From contig JANXSX010000048.1 in NCBI GenBank assembly GCA_025356475.1, positions 1-64,000 of the forward strand: DNA of 64,000 nucleotides. Reading direction: 5' to 3'. This DNA is from Isosphaeraceae bacterium (lineage in GTDB: Bacteria; Planctomycetota; Planctomycetia; Isosphaerales; Isosphaeraceae). This document shows, in pieces, positions 1 to 9,051 of the stretch. The position numbers and the translations under genes were made by a program. Every line of letters starts with the position of its first letter. Positions within the stretch are counted from its first letter, which is position 1. The notes beneath the pieces were generated by a model that had not been told where the DNA came from, did not search any database, and saw only the letters and a program-made list of their open reading frames with translations.

Positions 1-74
1 TTCGACTGCGGAGTGAGCCCGGTGAGGAGCACGATCGTCAGGCCGATACTTCGAAAGTTCCAAATCAGTTTCAT
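1..74 (-). CDS. N-terminus of a secreted protein (partial)
   Basis: Reading leftward from the ATG at 74, the frame gives MKLIWNFRSIGLTIVLLTGL and then TPQS before the window edge. This is a typical signal-peptide start with a basic first segment and a hydrophobic core. An AGGAG ribosome-binding site lies about 8 bases upstream of the ATG. Only 24 residues are inside the window, so the mature protein cannot be identified. It is divergent from the ECF sigma factor gene. Confidence 0.6.
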   Translation of the reverse strand, partial: MKLIWNFRSIGLTIVLLTGLTPQS

Positions 75-424
75 CGGTAAAGAACTCCTGTTTTGACACG
101 AGCTTGGTGATGACTCATGCCGGATTGATGCGGATCTCAGAAGATGAGAGCGAATTGCAAACTGTTTTGAGAGGGAACTCTGTGGGGCTGTGATCAGGTC
201 GAGCTGCGTATCAAAGAATCCGGCCCAAAATGACTAACAGTCACCCTGGCCAGTTGAGTTTCAGGATTCGAAGTTGCGATCTTTCAACATTGGTGCAGGA
301 TGCACGCAATCTTGATACAGTCTTGCCACTTCGGAACCCTCCTAAAGCTATACGAAGGGTATTAACTCGAGTCCTCACGAATCCGAACGAATCCGCCAAC
401 CCAACCCTAGCCGAGGTCGCGTCG
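75..424. other. Intergenic region between divergent genes
   Basis: About 350 bases separate the secreted-protein start (minus) from the preferred sigma-factor start at 425 (plus). The sigma frame stays open upstream to an ATG at 230, but the extra 65 residues have no sigma-factor character and that ATG lacks a clear Shine-Dalgarno sequence. The promoters of both genes probably lie here. I see no convincing -35/-10 pair. Confidence 0.5.
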
Positions 425-1072
425 ATGATCTGTCAGGATGCCGGAACGACCAATCCGACTCTTCTGAACCGGCTGGGCAATTGGCGTGACCACGAGGCTT
501 GGCTCGACTTCGTGATGCGTTACGACTCGGTGATCCGGTTTACCTGCCGCCGATACCGCTTGAGCCCGGAATCGACCGAAGAACTTGGTCAGAGGGTGTG
601 GATCGAACTCGCTCAACGCATGCGGACCTTCCGTTACGACCCAGGGAAAACCTTTCGCGGTTGGCTGAGTCGGCTTTGTCAATCGAGAGCGATTGATCTA
701 CTTCGGAAGCAGAAGGCGGAGGCTGTGCAGTCGCTCAGCGACTTGCAAGTCGATGCTTTTTTGCAATCAGAGATAGTGGAGTTTGATGGCGAAGATGGCG
801 CGGGATCAGAACGTCCGCAGCTCCTCCTCCTTGCTGAGGAGGTCCAGATCGCCGTGCGACGACGGGTCGACGATCGGACGTGGCAGGTCTTCTGGCAGAT
901 CGCCGTCCAGGGTCAAGCGATCCGCGAGACCTCACAGGTGCAGGGCCTGTCCTACTATGCAGCGTTTGCCGCACAGAAGCGGGTAGGGCGGATGCTCCGG
1001 GAGGAGGGCCAACGCCTTTTGGCGGAACAAAGGGTTCTTCAGCGGGAGTCGGACGGAGTAGCGATTACTTGA
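425..1072 (+). CDS. ECF-type RNA polymerase sigma factor
   Basis: A 215-residue sigma-70 family protein of the extracytoplasmic-function type. Region 2 is visible as HEAWLDFVMRYDSVIRF, then an EELGQRVWIEL helix and FRGWLSRLCQSRAIDLLRK (region 2.4-like). Region 4 covers about the last 60 residues (DRTWQVFWQIAVQGQ onward), with a helix-turn-helix around ETSQVQGLSYYAAFAAQKRV. I prefer the ATG at 425 because family members usually begin shortly before a 'TLLxRL' segment and GAGG precedes this ATG; an in-frame ATG at 230 would add 65 residues. The kinase gene starts 28 bases after the stop, so the two are probably co-transcribed. Planctomycete ECF factors are often encoded beside Ser/Thr kinases, so regulation by the neighbouring kinase is a reasonable inference. 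Confidence 0.88.
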   Translation: MICQDAGTTNPTLLNRLGNWRDHEAWLDFVMRYDSVIRFTCRRYRLSPESTEELGQRVWIELAQRMRTFRYDPGKTFRGWLSRLCQSRAIDLLRKQKAEAVQSLSDLQVDAFLQSEIVEFDGEDGAGSERPQLLLLAEEVQIAVRRRVDDRTWQVFWQIAVQGQAIRETSQVQGLSYYAAFAAQKRVGRMLREEGQRLLAEQRVLQRESDGVAIT

Positions 1073-1100
1073 ACCGGGCAACGATTCTCAAGGTGCCGTC

Positions 1101-3578
1101 ATGTCCCTGTGCCCCTCGCCTGAGACGCTCGGCTTGCTCGCACACGATCTGTTGAATGCGACGGCTTTCGTGGCGATGGAAGTCCATGTCGAAACGTGCT
1201 CCCAATGTCAGGGTGTACTCGAACGACTGGTCGGGGATTCGTCAGCGTGCGAGGTTCAACGGCCAGCGCGGCTAGGTCCCACGAGACAGCCTCCGACAAT
1301 TCCTGGCTTCGTGATCGAGCATGAGCTTGGACGCGGCGGAATGGGGGTCGTCTATCAGGCGTGGCAGCCGCAGCTCGCTCGCCACGTGGCCATCAAAGTT
1401 GTCAGTGTCGGAGTTGGTATCGGGGCAGAGGATCGCGAGCACTGGCTCCGCGAGGCTCAGGCAATCGCAAGGCTTCGACACCGGAACATCGTCCAACTCC
1501 ATCAAGCTGAAGAGCAGGACGGCTGTCTTTACCTGGTCCTCGACTTGATCGCAGGGGGGAGTCTGGCGGATCGCGTCTCTGGTCCTCTCAAGCCTCGGGT
1601 TGCGGCGGGGCTGATGGTAACGGTCGCTCGGGCAGTGGAATATCTGCATCGGGCGGGGATGGTTCATCTCGACCTCAAACCGTCGAATATCCTGCTCGAC
1701 GGCCCCACCGACGCGCCTTGGGATCAGGTTGTGCCGATGATCACCGACTTCGGCATAGCCCGGCTCGGTGATGATCCAGATCCGACAGTTAATGGCCAGA
1801 TCGGCATGCGCGGAACCCCGTCGTTTATGGCCCCCGAACAGATTACCGGTCATCACGGTGCGATCGGCCCCCACTCCGATATCTTCGCGCTCGGGGCAAC
1901 ACTCTACACCCTCTTGACCGGTCGATCCCCATTCCAGGCCTCGTCGGTGATCGAGACTCTCGACCTGGTTCGATCCGCAGAACCCCCCGCCCCGAGTACA
2001 CTTGTCCCGCGCCTCCCTCTTGACCTCGAAACCATTGCGCTTACCTGCTTGAATAAGAGTCCCCATCGGCGATATGCGTCGGCCGCAGCAATCGCCGAGG
2101 ATCTCCAACGCTGGCTTGATGGGTTTCCAATCCGAGCGCGACCGGTCTCCAAGCTTGAGCATGCAAGGCGGTGGTGCCGACGTCGACCGGCGTTCGCCTT
2201 GCTCTTAACCATTTTTGCACTCACGGTGAGCTCAAGCATTGTGGGGCTGTTTACACTCTGGCGAGACTCGGAGGCACAGCGTTCTCGCGCAGAGCGCGCA
2301 TTGGGGCGAGCCCTTGAGAGCGACAAATCGACTTCGCTGGCGGTGCGAGAACTCGTCGGTCTTCTGATGACGGAAGTCGACACCCCGCAAATGCTATGGT
2401 CGGAGAGGGTCAAGAAGTCGTCGAACGTGATCCGCAATCTCACTTTGAAGTTACGCCAGGATCGTGGATCCGCCTCATCGAACCTTGTTGTGATCTGCGA
2501 CCTCGAATGCCAGTTGGCCATCGATTATCGCAGGCGAGCGAAGTACGACGAAGCACGCGAGCTACTCATGGACGCCCTCGAATTATTGGAAGGGCAGAGG
2601 AGAATCTCCTACGATCCTGATCACGAGCTCGCGTACGCTCGCATACTGATAGAACTCGCAATTGTTAGCGTTGTAGAGAACGACCCTGACGTGACCCTGG
2701 CCTGGTATCAGCGAGCCGAAGAAGTGTTGATCGGAGAGGTTCGAGACGCGCAATGTTTACCCGCGATCTTCTTGATTGATGGGGCGCGCCGATCCATTGC
2801 CTCACTCCTAGGGATCAAGGGTCAAAAAGAGTCCGGCCGGGTTCTGATGGATTCACACATTGCAATGCTTGATCGCTTGAACAATGATGGCAAGGATCAC
2901 CCTGAAATTGGGCTCTTTGCAGCCCTGATCGGGGTCGAACGTGCCTCCGATGATGCCGCGTACGAGGCACTTCGCATTGCAATCCAAAGGTTCTCTGCCG
3001 ACAAGCCCCTCCCGGAGATGTTCGTCGTGAAAGTAGCGCACTGGATTGCCGACAGTGTTCAAGCATTCCCGGCGGATTCAGGTCTTAAGAGCGATCCTGA
3101 AACACGACCCGACCCGGACATCCGCGCCAAAGAGATCATTGAGGTCATCGAATCGCGATGCAAGGCTCTCGGCGTTTACCCTTACCTTTTTCCTCACACA
3201 GTCCAGCGGATAGGCGTTCTTGCGGTGTCGATAGCTAGCGAGCAACGAAAGGCATTCCGCCTGGATGAGGCACGCCAGACGAGTGCTTGTCTCTCAGCCT
3301 TGGCGAAACGACTGATCCTGAGAGATCCTAACGAGGCTGTATTCCACTTGACTCTGTGTGATGCCTTCGAGCAACAATCGAAATCAGCCTGGGAGGCTGA
3401 GGTCATCGATTATGCCGCGATCGAGGAGGCCTGGATGAAGGCACTCGATGCAGCCCGATGCGCACTCCGTCTGAATCCTACGAGTACCTCAGCGGGGATG
3501 AAGGTCGCTAGCATTCAAGATAAGCTTGCCGCTCTAACAAATCCGGCCACGGTTCCCACAGTGGATGCAAAGCGATGA
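1101..3578 (+). CDS. Membrane-anchored Ser/Thr protein kinase with N-terminal zinc-finger motif
   Basis: An 825-residue Hanks-type kinase. An H-x3-C-x2-C motif (H29, C33, C36) near the N-terminus matches the zinc-binding pattern of anti-sigma ZAS domains. The kinase domain spans about residues 70-340: glycine loop GRGGMG (77-82), VAIK lysine K99, catalytic HLDLKPSN (D191, K193, N196), TDFG (216-218) and APE (244-246). One transmembrane helix covers about 364-386. The remaining 430 or so residues are helical with TPR-like character and would lie outside the membrane. The gene follows the ECF factor by 28 bases, with AAGG before the ATG. The catalytic loop reads HLD instead of HRD, so activation-loop control may differ from RD kinases. 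Function as a kinase is well supported; coupling to the sigma factor is inferred. Confidence 0.92.
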   Translation: MSLCPSPETLGLLAHDLLNATAFVAMEVHVETCSQCQGVLERLVGDSSACEVQRPARLGPTRQPPTIPGFVIEHELGRGGMGVVYQAWQPQLARHVAIKVVSVGVGIGAEDREHWLREAQAIARLRHRNIVQLHQAEEQDGCLYLVLDLIAGGSLADRVSGPLKPRVAAGLMVTVARAVEYLHRAGMVHLDLKPSNILLDGPTDAPWDQVVPMITDFGIARLGDDPDPTVNGQIGMRGTPSFMAPEQITGHHGAIGPHSDIFALGATLYTLLTGRSPFQASSVIETLDLVRSAEPPAPSTLVPRLPLDLETIALTCLNKSPHRRYASAAAIAEDLQRWLDGFPIRARPVSKLEHARRWCRRRPAFALLLTIFALTVSSSIVGLFTLWRDSEAQRSRAERALGRALESDKSTSLAVRELVGLLMTEVDTPQMLWSERVKKSSNVIRNLTLKLRQDRGSASSNLVVICDLECQLAIDYRRRAKYDEARELLMDALELLEGQRRISYDPDHELAYARILIELAIVSVVENDPDVTLAWYQRAEEVLIGEVRDAQCLPAIFLIDGARRSIASLLGIKGQKESGRVLMDSHIAMLDRLNNDGKDHPEIGLFAALIGVERASDDAAYEALRIAIQRFSADKPLPEMFVVKVAHWIADSVQAFPADSGLKSDPETRPDPDIRAKEIIEVIESRCKALGVYPYLFPHTVQRIGVLAVSIASEQRKAFRLDEARQTSACLSALAKRLILRDPNEAVFHLTLCDAFEQQSKSAWEAEVIDYAAIEEAWMKALDAARCALRLNPTSTSAGMKVASIQDKLAALTNPATVPTVDAKR

Positions 3579-3614
3579 GTTCGCAAGGTTGCCATGGCTG
3601 TCGAGCGAAACACT

Positions 3615-3645
3615 GGCGGGTCAACTCCTCTCAGTCTGACCCGCC
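3615..3645. terminator. Bidirectional terminator hairpin
   Basis: Arms GGCGGGTCA (3615-3623) and TGACCCGCC (3637-3645) pair perfectly over 9 bp with a 13-base loop. A T-rich stretch (GTCGTTTCTTTCC) follows on the plus strand. It sits between the convergent kinase and beta-propeller genes and could serve both. Confidence 0.65.
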
Positions 3646-3681
3646 CGGTCGTTTCTTTCCGATGGAATCAGGCAAAATCTA

Positions 3682-5184
3682 TCACGGGATGAGTTGATAT
3701 GTCACAAAAGCAATCTTGCGACCGTCGGGCGAGAAGCACGGGACGTTGATGGTCCCTTGGCCGCCGAAGAGCCGAGCCAGAACGTCGATCTTTTTGGTTG
3801 TCAGATTCATCCGACGTAAAGTCACGTCCTTGTTTTCCGGATGGCCAGAGACCTCTTTCTCGTAGGAGAGGAATACCATGGACTGACCGTCGGGCGAGAT
3901 GTGTGGGAACCAGTTATTCAAGTCGTCCGTCGTCACCTGCTCTTGGTCGCCGCCGTCGGTCTTCATCCGCCAGATCTGCATCGTTGCGGTCCGGTTGGAA
4001 TTGAAATAGATAGACATGCCGTTAGGTGCATATTCAGGCCCATCGTCCAATCCCTTGGCGGAGGTCAGCCGGGTCTCGTTCCCTCCGTTGACAGGGATGG
4101 TATAGATGTCGAACTCGCCCCCGCGCTCGCCACAATAGGTCAGCGTCTTGCCGTCAGGCGACCAACCATGCCAGTAGGAAGGGCCTGTTGCCGTGACAAG
4201 AGTGGGCGTTCCACCCGTAATCGGCAGTGTGTAAATCAACGACTTCTTCAATCCTTGCGACTGGTCGCTGATCGCAAGCAATGTTCCATCGGGTGAAAGC
4301 CCGTGATCGTTGTTGCAGCGGGTCGCGAAACCCGTGTCGATCGACTCGGGAGTTCCTCCCGTGACGGGGACTTTGAGAATTCTGCCCCCACCGTTGAACA
4401 CGAGATTCTTGCCGTCGCGCAACCAGTTGGGCGCTTCGATGCGTGTCGGGGTGACGTAGGTGACTCGACGATCGGTTGACGAGAGTGTTTGCGTCTCCAG
4501 GGTACTATAGAGGGTCGGCACGCCTGTCGAGGCAGGGAGTGGTGAAATGATCTCAACGCGCTCAAATACCGCCTTCTCGATGACATCCTTGTTGTGCGAA
4601 CAGACGCCGATTCCGAGATAGAACGGCTCCTGGAAATCGATCCTGGCCGCCGCGCCTGAGAATTGAAAGGGACCATCCGTGTTGGCGAACTCGAGGGTCG
4701 CATACTTGCCCCGCTTCACCAATTTTACTCGGGTGGGGCCGGACACATTGGCTTGAACCTCATGAGTCGTCGCACCTTTGGACTCGCGGAATTGGAGCGA
4801 GGTCAGCCCGTCGCCGTGGAGGGCCACATCGACATAAGCCGAGTCTTCGTCCAGGCTCTGTCGAATCATCAGGCAAGCCTTACGATGGGGATCTTTGCCC
4901 GGTTCCGGAAAGGAGATCGTTGCCGCGACGGAAAGGTCGCCCGTGGCCTTTTTCCAGACGTAATGGAACGCATCCTTGGCGAACCACATGTTCTCGCCGC
5001 TCCCGGCCACGGTATAACTCTGCTTATCCACGTCGAAGACGACCGACCCAGGATGGAGTACTGCGCCGACATCGTTATGGTCCGCAAAGACCTTCGCAGG
5101 AGATTCGGAGGCACTTTGGACTAAGGTGGGGGCATAGGATAAGAGAAAGGCCAGAACCCCGACTGTGACGATGCTGCTTCTCAT
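3682..5184 (-). CDS. Exported TolB-like beta-propeller (PD40) protein
   Basis: A 500-residue exported protein. The start at 5184 is preferred over an upstream one because GAGGAG lies 9 bases before it and it opens directly into a signal peptide ([19 protein letters not shown]). Residues about 30-200 resemble a DUF1349/concanavalin-like beta-sandwich. The C-terminal half has WD40-like PD40 repeats with recurring SPDG motifs ([40 protein letters not shown]) and [11 protein letters not shown]-type blades, as in TolB and related periplasmic propellers. No Tol/Pal genes are nearby, so a Tol role is not implied. A binding or carbohydrate-recognition role is possible but unproven. Confidence 0.8.
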   Translation of the reverse strand: MRSSIVTVGVLAFLLSYAPTLVQSASESPAKVFADHNDVGAVLHPGSVVFDVDKQSYTVAGSGENMWFAKDAFHYVWKKATGDLSVAATISFPEPGKDPHRKACLMIRQSLDEDSAYVDVALHGDGLTSLQFRESKGATTHEVQANVSGPTRVKLVKRGKYATLEFANTDGPFQFSGAAARIDFQEPFYLGIGVCSHNKDVIEKAVFERVEIISPLPASTGVPTLYSTLETQTLSSTDRRVTYVTPTRIEAPNWLRDGKNLVFNGGGRILKVPVTGGTPESIDTGFATRCNNDHGLSPDGTLLAISDQSQGLKKSLIYTLPITGGTPTLVTATGPSYWHGWSPDGKTLTYCGERGGEFDIYTIPVNGGNETRLTSAKGLDDGPEYAPNGMSIYFNSNRTATMQIWRMKTDGGDQEQVTTDDLNNWFPHISPDGQSMVFLSYEKEVSGHPENKDVTLRRMNLTTKKIDVLARLFGGQGTINVPCFSPDGRKIAFVTYQLIP

Positions 5185-5659
5185 GGCAAGGATCTCCTCA
5201 TCAATGTGTATCATTGTCCGTGATCGAATGGAACGATGGTATCTCGTCAAAGTGGCCGGGTGCGGGGGCGCACATTCAGAGCCGACACCCGGGTCTTGCG
5301 ATCAGAAGGTCAAGGGGTTTCGGATATCGAGTCACTGGGTCGTCAGCCCGCCGCCTGCCGACGGGCTGGACCGGGTTTCAGTCTACCGAAGGGTGCCGGT
5401 GTTAGGTGGACAAATTCTCGACCGGCTGAGCAAGAATTCCAGGCGTCAACAATCCGCCCACCAATTGCACCGACCTCCCCGGATCGTCATCTTCCGTCGC
5501 CGATTGATGATGATTCTTAGGAGCAGACTGTTGCCTTCTGCCGAATAGGGATGAACAATGAGTCACCCGACGACGAACTAAGCCTGCAAGCGTGCATGCA
5601 GATGTTGGCTCCCTTGGAACCACCCGATTCGCGTTCGCTCGACTTGGAGTTTTCACGAC
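5185..5659. other. Intergenic region between divergent genes
   Basis: About 475 bases between the propeller gene (minus) and the cyclophilin surface protein (plus). It contains a small hairpin (CAGCCCG 5344-5350 / CGGGCTG 5362-5368) and a 50-codon open frame starting at ATG 5551 that runs into the downstream gene in another frame. No convincing gene or promoter could be assigned. Confidence 0.4.
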
Positions 5660-8257
5660 ATGGCCAGGAAACGACGTCGCGATTGGCAGTTGGCTTCGCT
5701 TGACGGACTTGAGTCGCGTCTCTTAATGACCGGACCGACGATTGACCCGATCGCCGATGTCTCGGTTCCCTCGGGCAAATCCCTGATCGTGCCGATTACA
5801 GCTTCCGACGCCGATGGCTATACGCTGAATTACTCCGTGCAGAGCGATAATGGCAATGTGACCGGTCGCATCTATCGAGGTACGATCGATCTCAAGCTCA
5901 CCGTCGCCGGTTTCGGCGACCTCACGCTTCAGCTCTTACCCCAAGTTGCTCCCAAGACCGTCGATACGATTGTGAGCCTGGTGAACAGCGGTTTCTACAA
6001 CAATTTGACATTCCACCGGATCATCTCTTCCTTTGTGGTTCAGGCTGGCGACCCCAACGGAGATGGGACCGGTGGGCCGGGGTTCAAGTTCGACGACGAG
6101 TTCAATCCCAAAGCCATTTTCAGCGGCTACGGCCAGCTCGCAATGGCGAACTCGGGCAAGGATACCAATGGTTCGCAATTCTTCATCACGACGAGTACCC
6201 CACGATATCTGGACTTTAATCATACGATCTTCGGCCAGCTCGTTCGGGGCAATAACGTTCTGAACGCGATTAAGTCGGTCCCCACCGACGCGAACAACAA
6301 ACCCCTGACTCCCGTGGTCATCACCAGCGCGTCGATCTATTCGAACCCGACCGATGCCGTCTTGATTCTCGACTCGACAAACACCAGCCCATCCACGATC
6401 ACCGTTACTGCCGACGATGGGCATGGGAACCACGATACCAAAACCCTGGTTGCAACCTCAGTCTCGGACACTTCGAACAATGACCCGCCAATTCTTGGGC
6501 CGGTCGGCAACGCGGTTACGGCAACGAATACGCCATTAAACATCACGCTTTCAGGGACCGACCTCGAAGGCGACGCACTCATTTATGCCGCCGCCGTGAC
6601 TGATCAGACGGCGAATGCGAAAACCAGCGTTAGCGGTAATGTCGTGACGGTCACCCCCAACGCTGGGTTCGTTGGTGATGTTCATGTGATTGTGGGTGTT
6701 CGCCAAGGTTCGGGAAATACGCGATTCGACACGCAAGTGATCACGGTGACCGTCAAGAACCAAGTCATCACCGCCAATGCGATCAATCCGAATGTGGTCG
6801 AGGGGAGTTCCATCACCTCGGCCCTCGCCACTTTCACGACTGTCGTCCCCTACACTGCGGCGAACTACTCGGCAATGATCGTTTGGGGTGATAGCACGAC
6901 CTCGCCTGGCGTTGTGACTCTGGCGGCGAGCGGTAACTACGAAGTTCGGGCTTCGAAGAGCTACAGTAAGTTCGGAACGTATCCGTTCTTGGTCACAATC
7001 CATGACGCAACCGCCGGTACGAACGCGACCGCTTCCGGCACAGCAACGGTGACTGACGCCCCGCTCTCCACCCAGATCGTACCCGCAGCTCCCCAAGACG
7101 GTACGCGGACAATCTCTGGACTTCTCGCTCGGATCACAGATTCGAATCCGCAGGGAGTCGTTGGTGATCTCTCGGCCTTGGTCTCTTGGGGCGACGGTAC
7201 GACAAGCCCGGCGACCCTCTCCGCCAACGCGATTGGCAGCTTCGACGTCTCGGGTACGAAGACGTACAACACACTCGGCACCTACCCTGTCACCATCGCA
7301 GTGACGAGTTTGGGGGGTTCAACGTCCTCTGCACAAACGACCGTTGTGATCCCGAATCTCGCGCCTACCCTGGATGCGATCGGCCCCCTGCAAGTTGCGG
7401 AGGGGTCCATCCTCAGCTTCCAAGCGATCGGCCACGACCCTGACTCTGGGCAGACATTGACGTATACGTTGGGGGCAGCAAGCCCGATCGGAACGACCAT
7501 CGATCCGACGACCGGGGTGGTTAGCTGGACGCCTCAGGGTGGCCCCCTAACCTCCTCGATCACAGTAATCGTGACAGACTCGGGTTCACCACAGCTTTTC
7601 GCGTCTCGTACTGTGAGCGTGAGCGTTCTGAACAATCCGCCGAGTGTCACTCTTGAGGGTGGAGCAGCGGGATTGACTCAATTTGACACCTTTACCAGGA
7701 CCGGCCACTTTACCGATGCCGGTAGCGGTCCTTGGGCCGCGAGTGTCGATTATGGGGACGGAACGGGTCGCGTGGCCCTGGCACTGAATCCCGACCGCTC
7801 GTTTACGCTATCGCATCGTTATACCTCGGCTGGTGTCTTCACTCCGTTGGTCATCGTGACTGATAAGTGGGGCGCGTCGGGCGCAGCAAATGTGGGAGTC
7901 AGTGTTGCACCTCGCCCGATTGTCCATATTGTGCATGTGACCGCAAATAAGAAGCGTGGTGTGATCACATCATTCACCGTCGTCTTTGACGGGCAAATCA
8001 ACACACCGCCCGGCATCAGTGCGGGCTTGTTTAAGGTCGCTACGGCAGGGCGGGATCGCCGATTCGGCACTCGAGATGATGTTGTGAGCACATTCCAGAG
8101 TGCCTCCTACAACGGCACCACGGTGACTCTCCTACCAACTTCGAAGCGGCTCGGACTTAGTGGGGCTGCTCAGTTGCGAGTGACTGGGCTGACTGATCTC
8201 TTCGGTCGAGTGATCGCGAATAGCCCAGGTGGAGTTTTCATCGCCAGCGTGTCGTGA
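5660..8257 (+). CDS. Surface protein with cyclophilin-type PPIase domain and PKD/cadherin-like repeats
   Basis: An 865-residue protein. The N-terminus is basic (MARKRRRDWQ) and is followed by LESRLLM at 17-23, a match to the LExRxLL-type N-terminal motif common on large planctomycete surface proteins. A complete cyclophilin-like domain spans about residues 78-226: VAPKTVDTIVSLVNSGFYNN, FHR (118-120), and GSQFFIT (171-177) are hallmark active-site segments. From about 240 onward there are several immunoglobulin/PKD-like and cadherin-like repeats (WGDGTTSPATLS, YGDGTGRVAL, HDPDSGQTLTY). GGAG precedes the start. The protein probably acts outside the cytoplasm, perhaps in folding or anchoring of envelope proteins; that role is inferred. 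It stands alone transcriptionally. Confidence 0.85.
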   Translation: MARKRRRDWQLASLDGLESRLLMTGPTIDPIADVSVPSGKSLIVPITASDADGYTLNYSVQSDNGNVTGRIYRGTIDLKLTVAGFGDLTLQLLPQVAPKTVDTIVSLVNSGFYNNLTFHRIISSFVVQAGDPNGDGTGGPGFKFDDEFNPKAIFSGYGQLAMANSGKDTNGSQFFITTSTPRYLDFNHTIFGQLVRGNNVLNAIKSVPTDANNKPLTPVVITSASIYSNPTDAVLILDSTNTSPSTITVTADDGHGNHDTKTLVATSVSDTSNNDPPILGPVGNAVTATNTPLNITLSGTDLEGDALIYAAAVTDQTANAKTSVSGNVVTVTPNAGFVGDVHVIVGVRQGSGNTRFDTQVITVTVKNQVITANAINPNVVEGSSITSALATFTTVVPYTAANYSAMIVWGDSTTSPGVVTLAASGNYEVRASKSYSKFGTYPFLVTIHDATAGTNATASGTATVTDAPLSTQIVPAAPQDGTRTISGLLARITDSNPQGVVGDLSALVSWGDGTTSPATLSANAIGSFDVSGTKTYNTLGTYPVTIAVTSLGGSTSSAQTTVVIPNLAPTLDAIGPLQVAEGSILSFQAIGHDPDSGQTLTYTLGAASPIGTTIDPTTGVVSWTPQGGPLTSSITVIVTDSGSPQLFASRTVSVSVLNNPPSVTLEGGAAGLTQFDTFTRTGHFTDAGSGPWAASVDYGDGTGRVALALNPDRSFTLSHRYTSAGVFTPLVIVTDKWGASGAANVGVSVAPRPIVHIVHVTANKKRGVITSFTVVFDGQINTPPGISAGLFKVATAGRDRRFGTRDDVVSTFQSASYNGTTVTLLPTSKRLGLSGAAQLRVTGLTDLFGRVIANSPGGVFIASVS

Positions 8258-9051
8258 CCGACCCACCGAGGACCTGGTCACGATTCACGACTCAGCCTGG
8301 TTCCTAAGATTCGGCCCAGGACAGCCAAGGCGGTTGTTCTAGGCCTTTTTACGCATTACGTTCTCGGTGGGAGGCGGGCGGGACAGATCCGAGAGTATCT
8401 ATCGAGTGGGGATGACCTGAATGGCATGAACTTAAGCGTTAAGGTCTCGCGACCTCTTGAGCCATACTGGATCGTGGCGCCGTTCGGATAGGCGCGAGTC
8501 CAAGTACCACCGCCATTCAGGATCAAGGTCGAGACGTCGTCTGGCACACCGACATCGTTCGAGCCTTCGGAGATCAAGTTGAAGATGATCCATTTCCTTC
8601 AAAGATCGGAAAGAGTTCGTGCTGTCGTCTTTGAATTCCCCAGATCCCCCAGTCAGCGTTGAGGAATAAGAGCGACCTCTTCGATCCGTGATGGGTCATT
8701 ATGGCTACTATGACGTCACCGACAAAATGGAACGCCTGTCCATATTCATCGGACGAGATTAATGGAAAAATCGACAATCTTGGCCCCGTAAAGCCATTAG
8801 GCGCATTGGGTTGCAGCCGATCTTTCGCATTCTTTTTCTCCACCCTAGGCTACCAGTCGGGACTTTTGTCGGTATCGCCATTCAAGGATGACCTCTATCG
8901 GTTCCCAAGAGCGAATCCGCCGGATAATCGGACAATATTCCGATTACGCAATGCTTATTTGCAATTCATGTGGTATCTCTGAGTGCAGGTTGACCGTTTG
9001 ATTCGGTGGAATTTACCGGATCGGCGAGGTCAACCTCCTTGGAGCCAACCC
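8258..9051. other. Long intergenic region of lower GC
   Basis: About 790 bases without a gene I can support. It begins with a weak terminator. Three 60-base lines counted by eye (from 8701, 8761 and 8941) are 43-50% GC, clearly below the flanking genes. Short open frames exist on both strands (8356-8577 minus, 8574-8843 minus, 8701-8982 plus), but none has a recognisable domain or a good start. It may hold decayed coding sequence plus the promoter of the gene at 9052. Confidence 0.4.
8327..8350 (+). terminator. Weak rho-independent terminator
   Basis: AAGGC (8327-8331) pairs with GCCTT (8343-8347) across an 11-base loop and runs directly into a five-T tract ending at 8350, about 70 bases after the surface-protein stop codon. 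The stem is short, so the call is tentative. Confidence 0.4.

Noticed and set aside
1272-2162. 296-codon minus-strand open frame
   Set aside because: It lies wholly antisense to the kinase domain, whose motifs are intact, and shows no domain of its own.
5344-5368. Hairpin CAGCCCG/CGGGCTG upstream of the surface-protein gene
   Set aside because: Short stem, 11-base loop, no T tract and no gene ending nearby; probably chance.
8701-8982. 93-codon plus-strand open frame in the low-GC gap
   Set aside because: No Shine-Dalgarno sequence, no domain, and composition unlike the neighbouring genes; kept only as part of the gap description.
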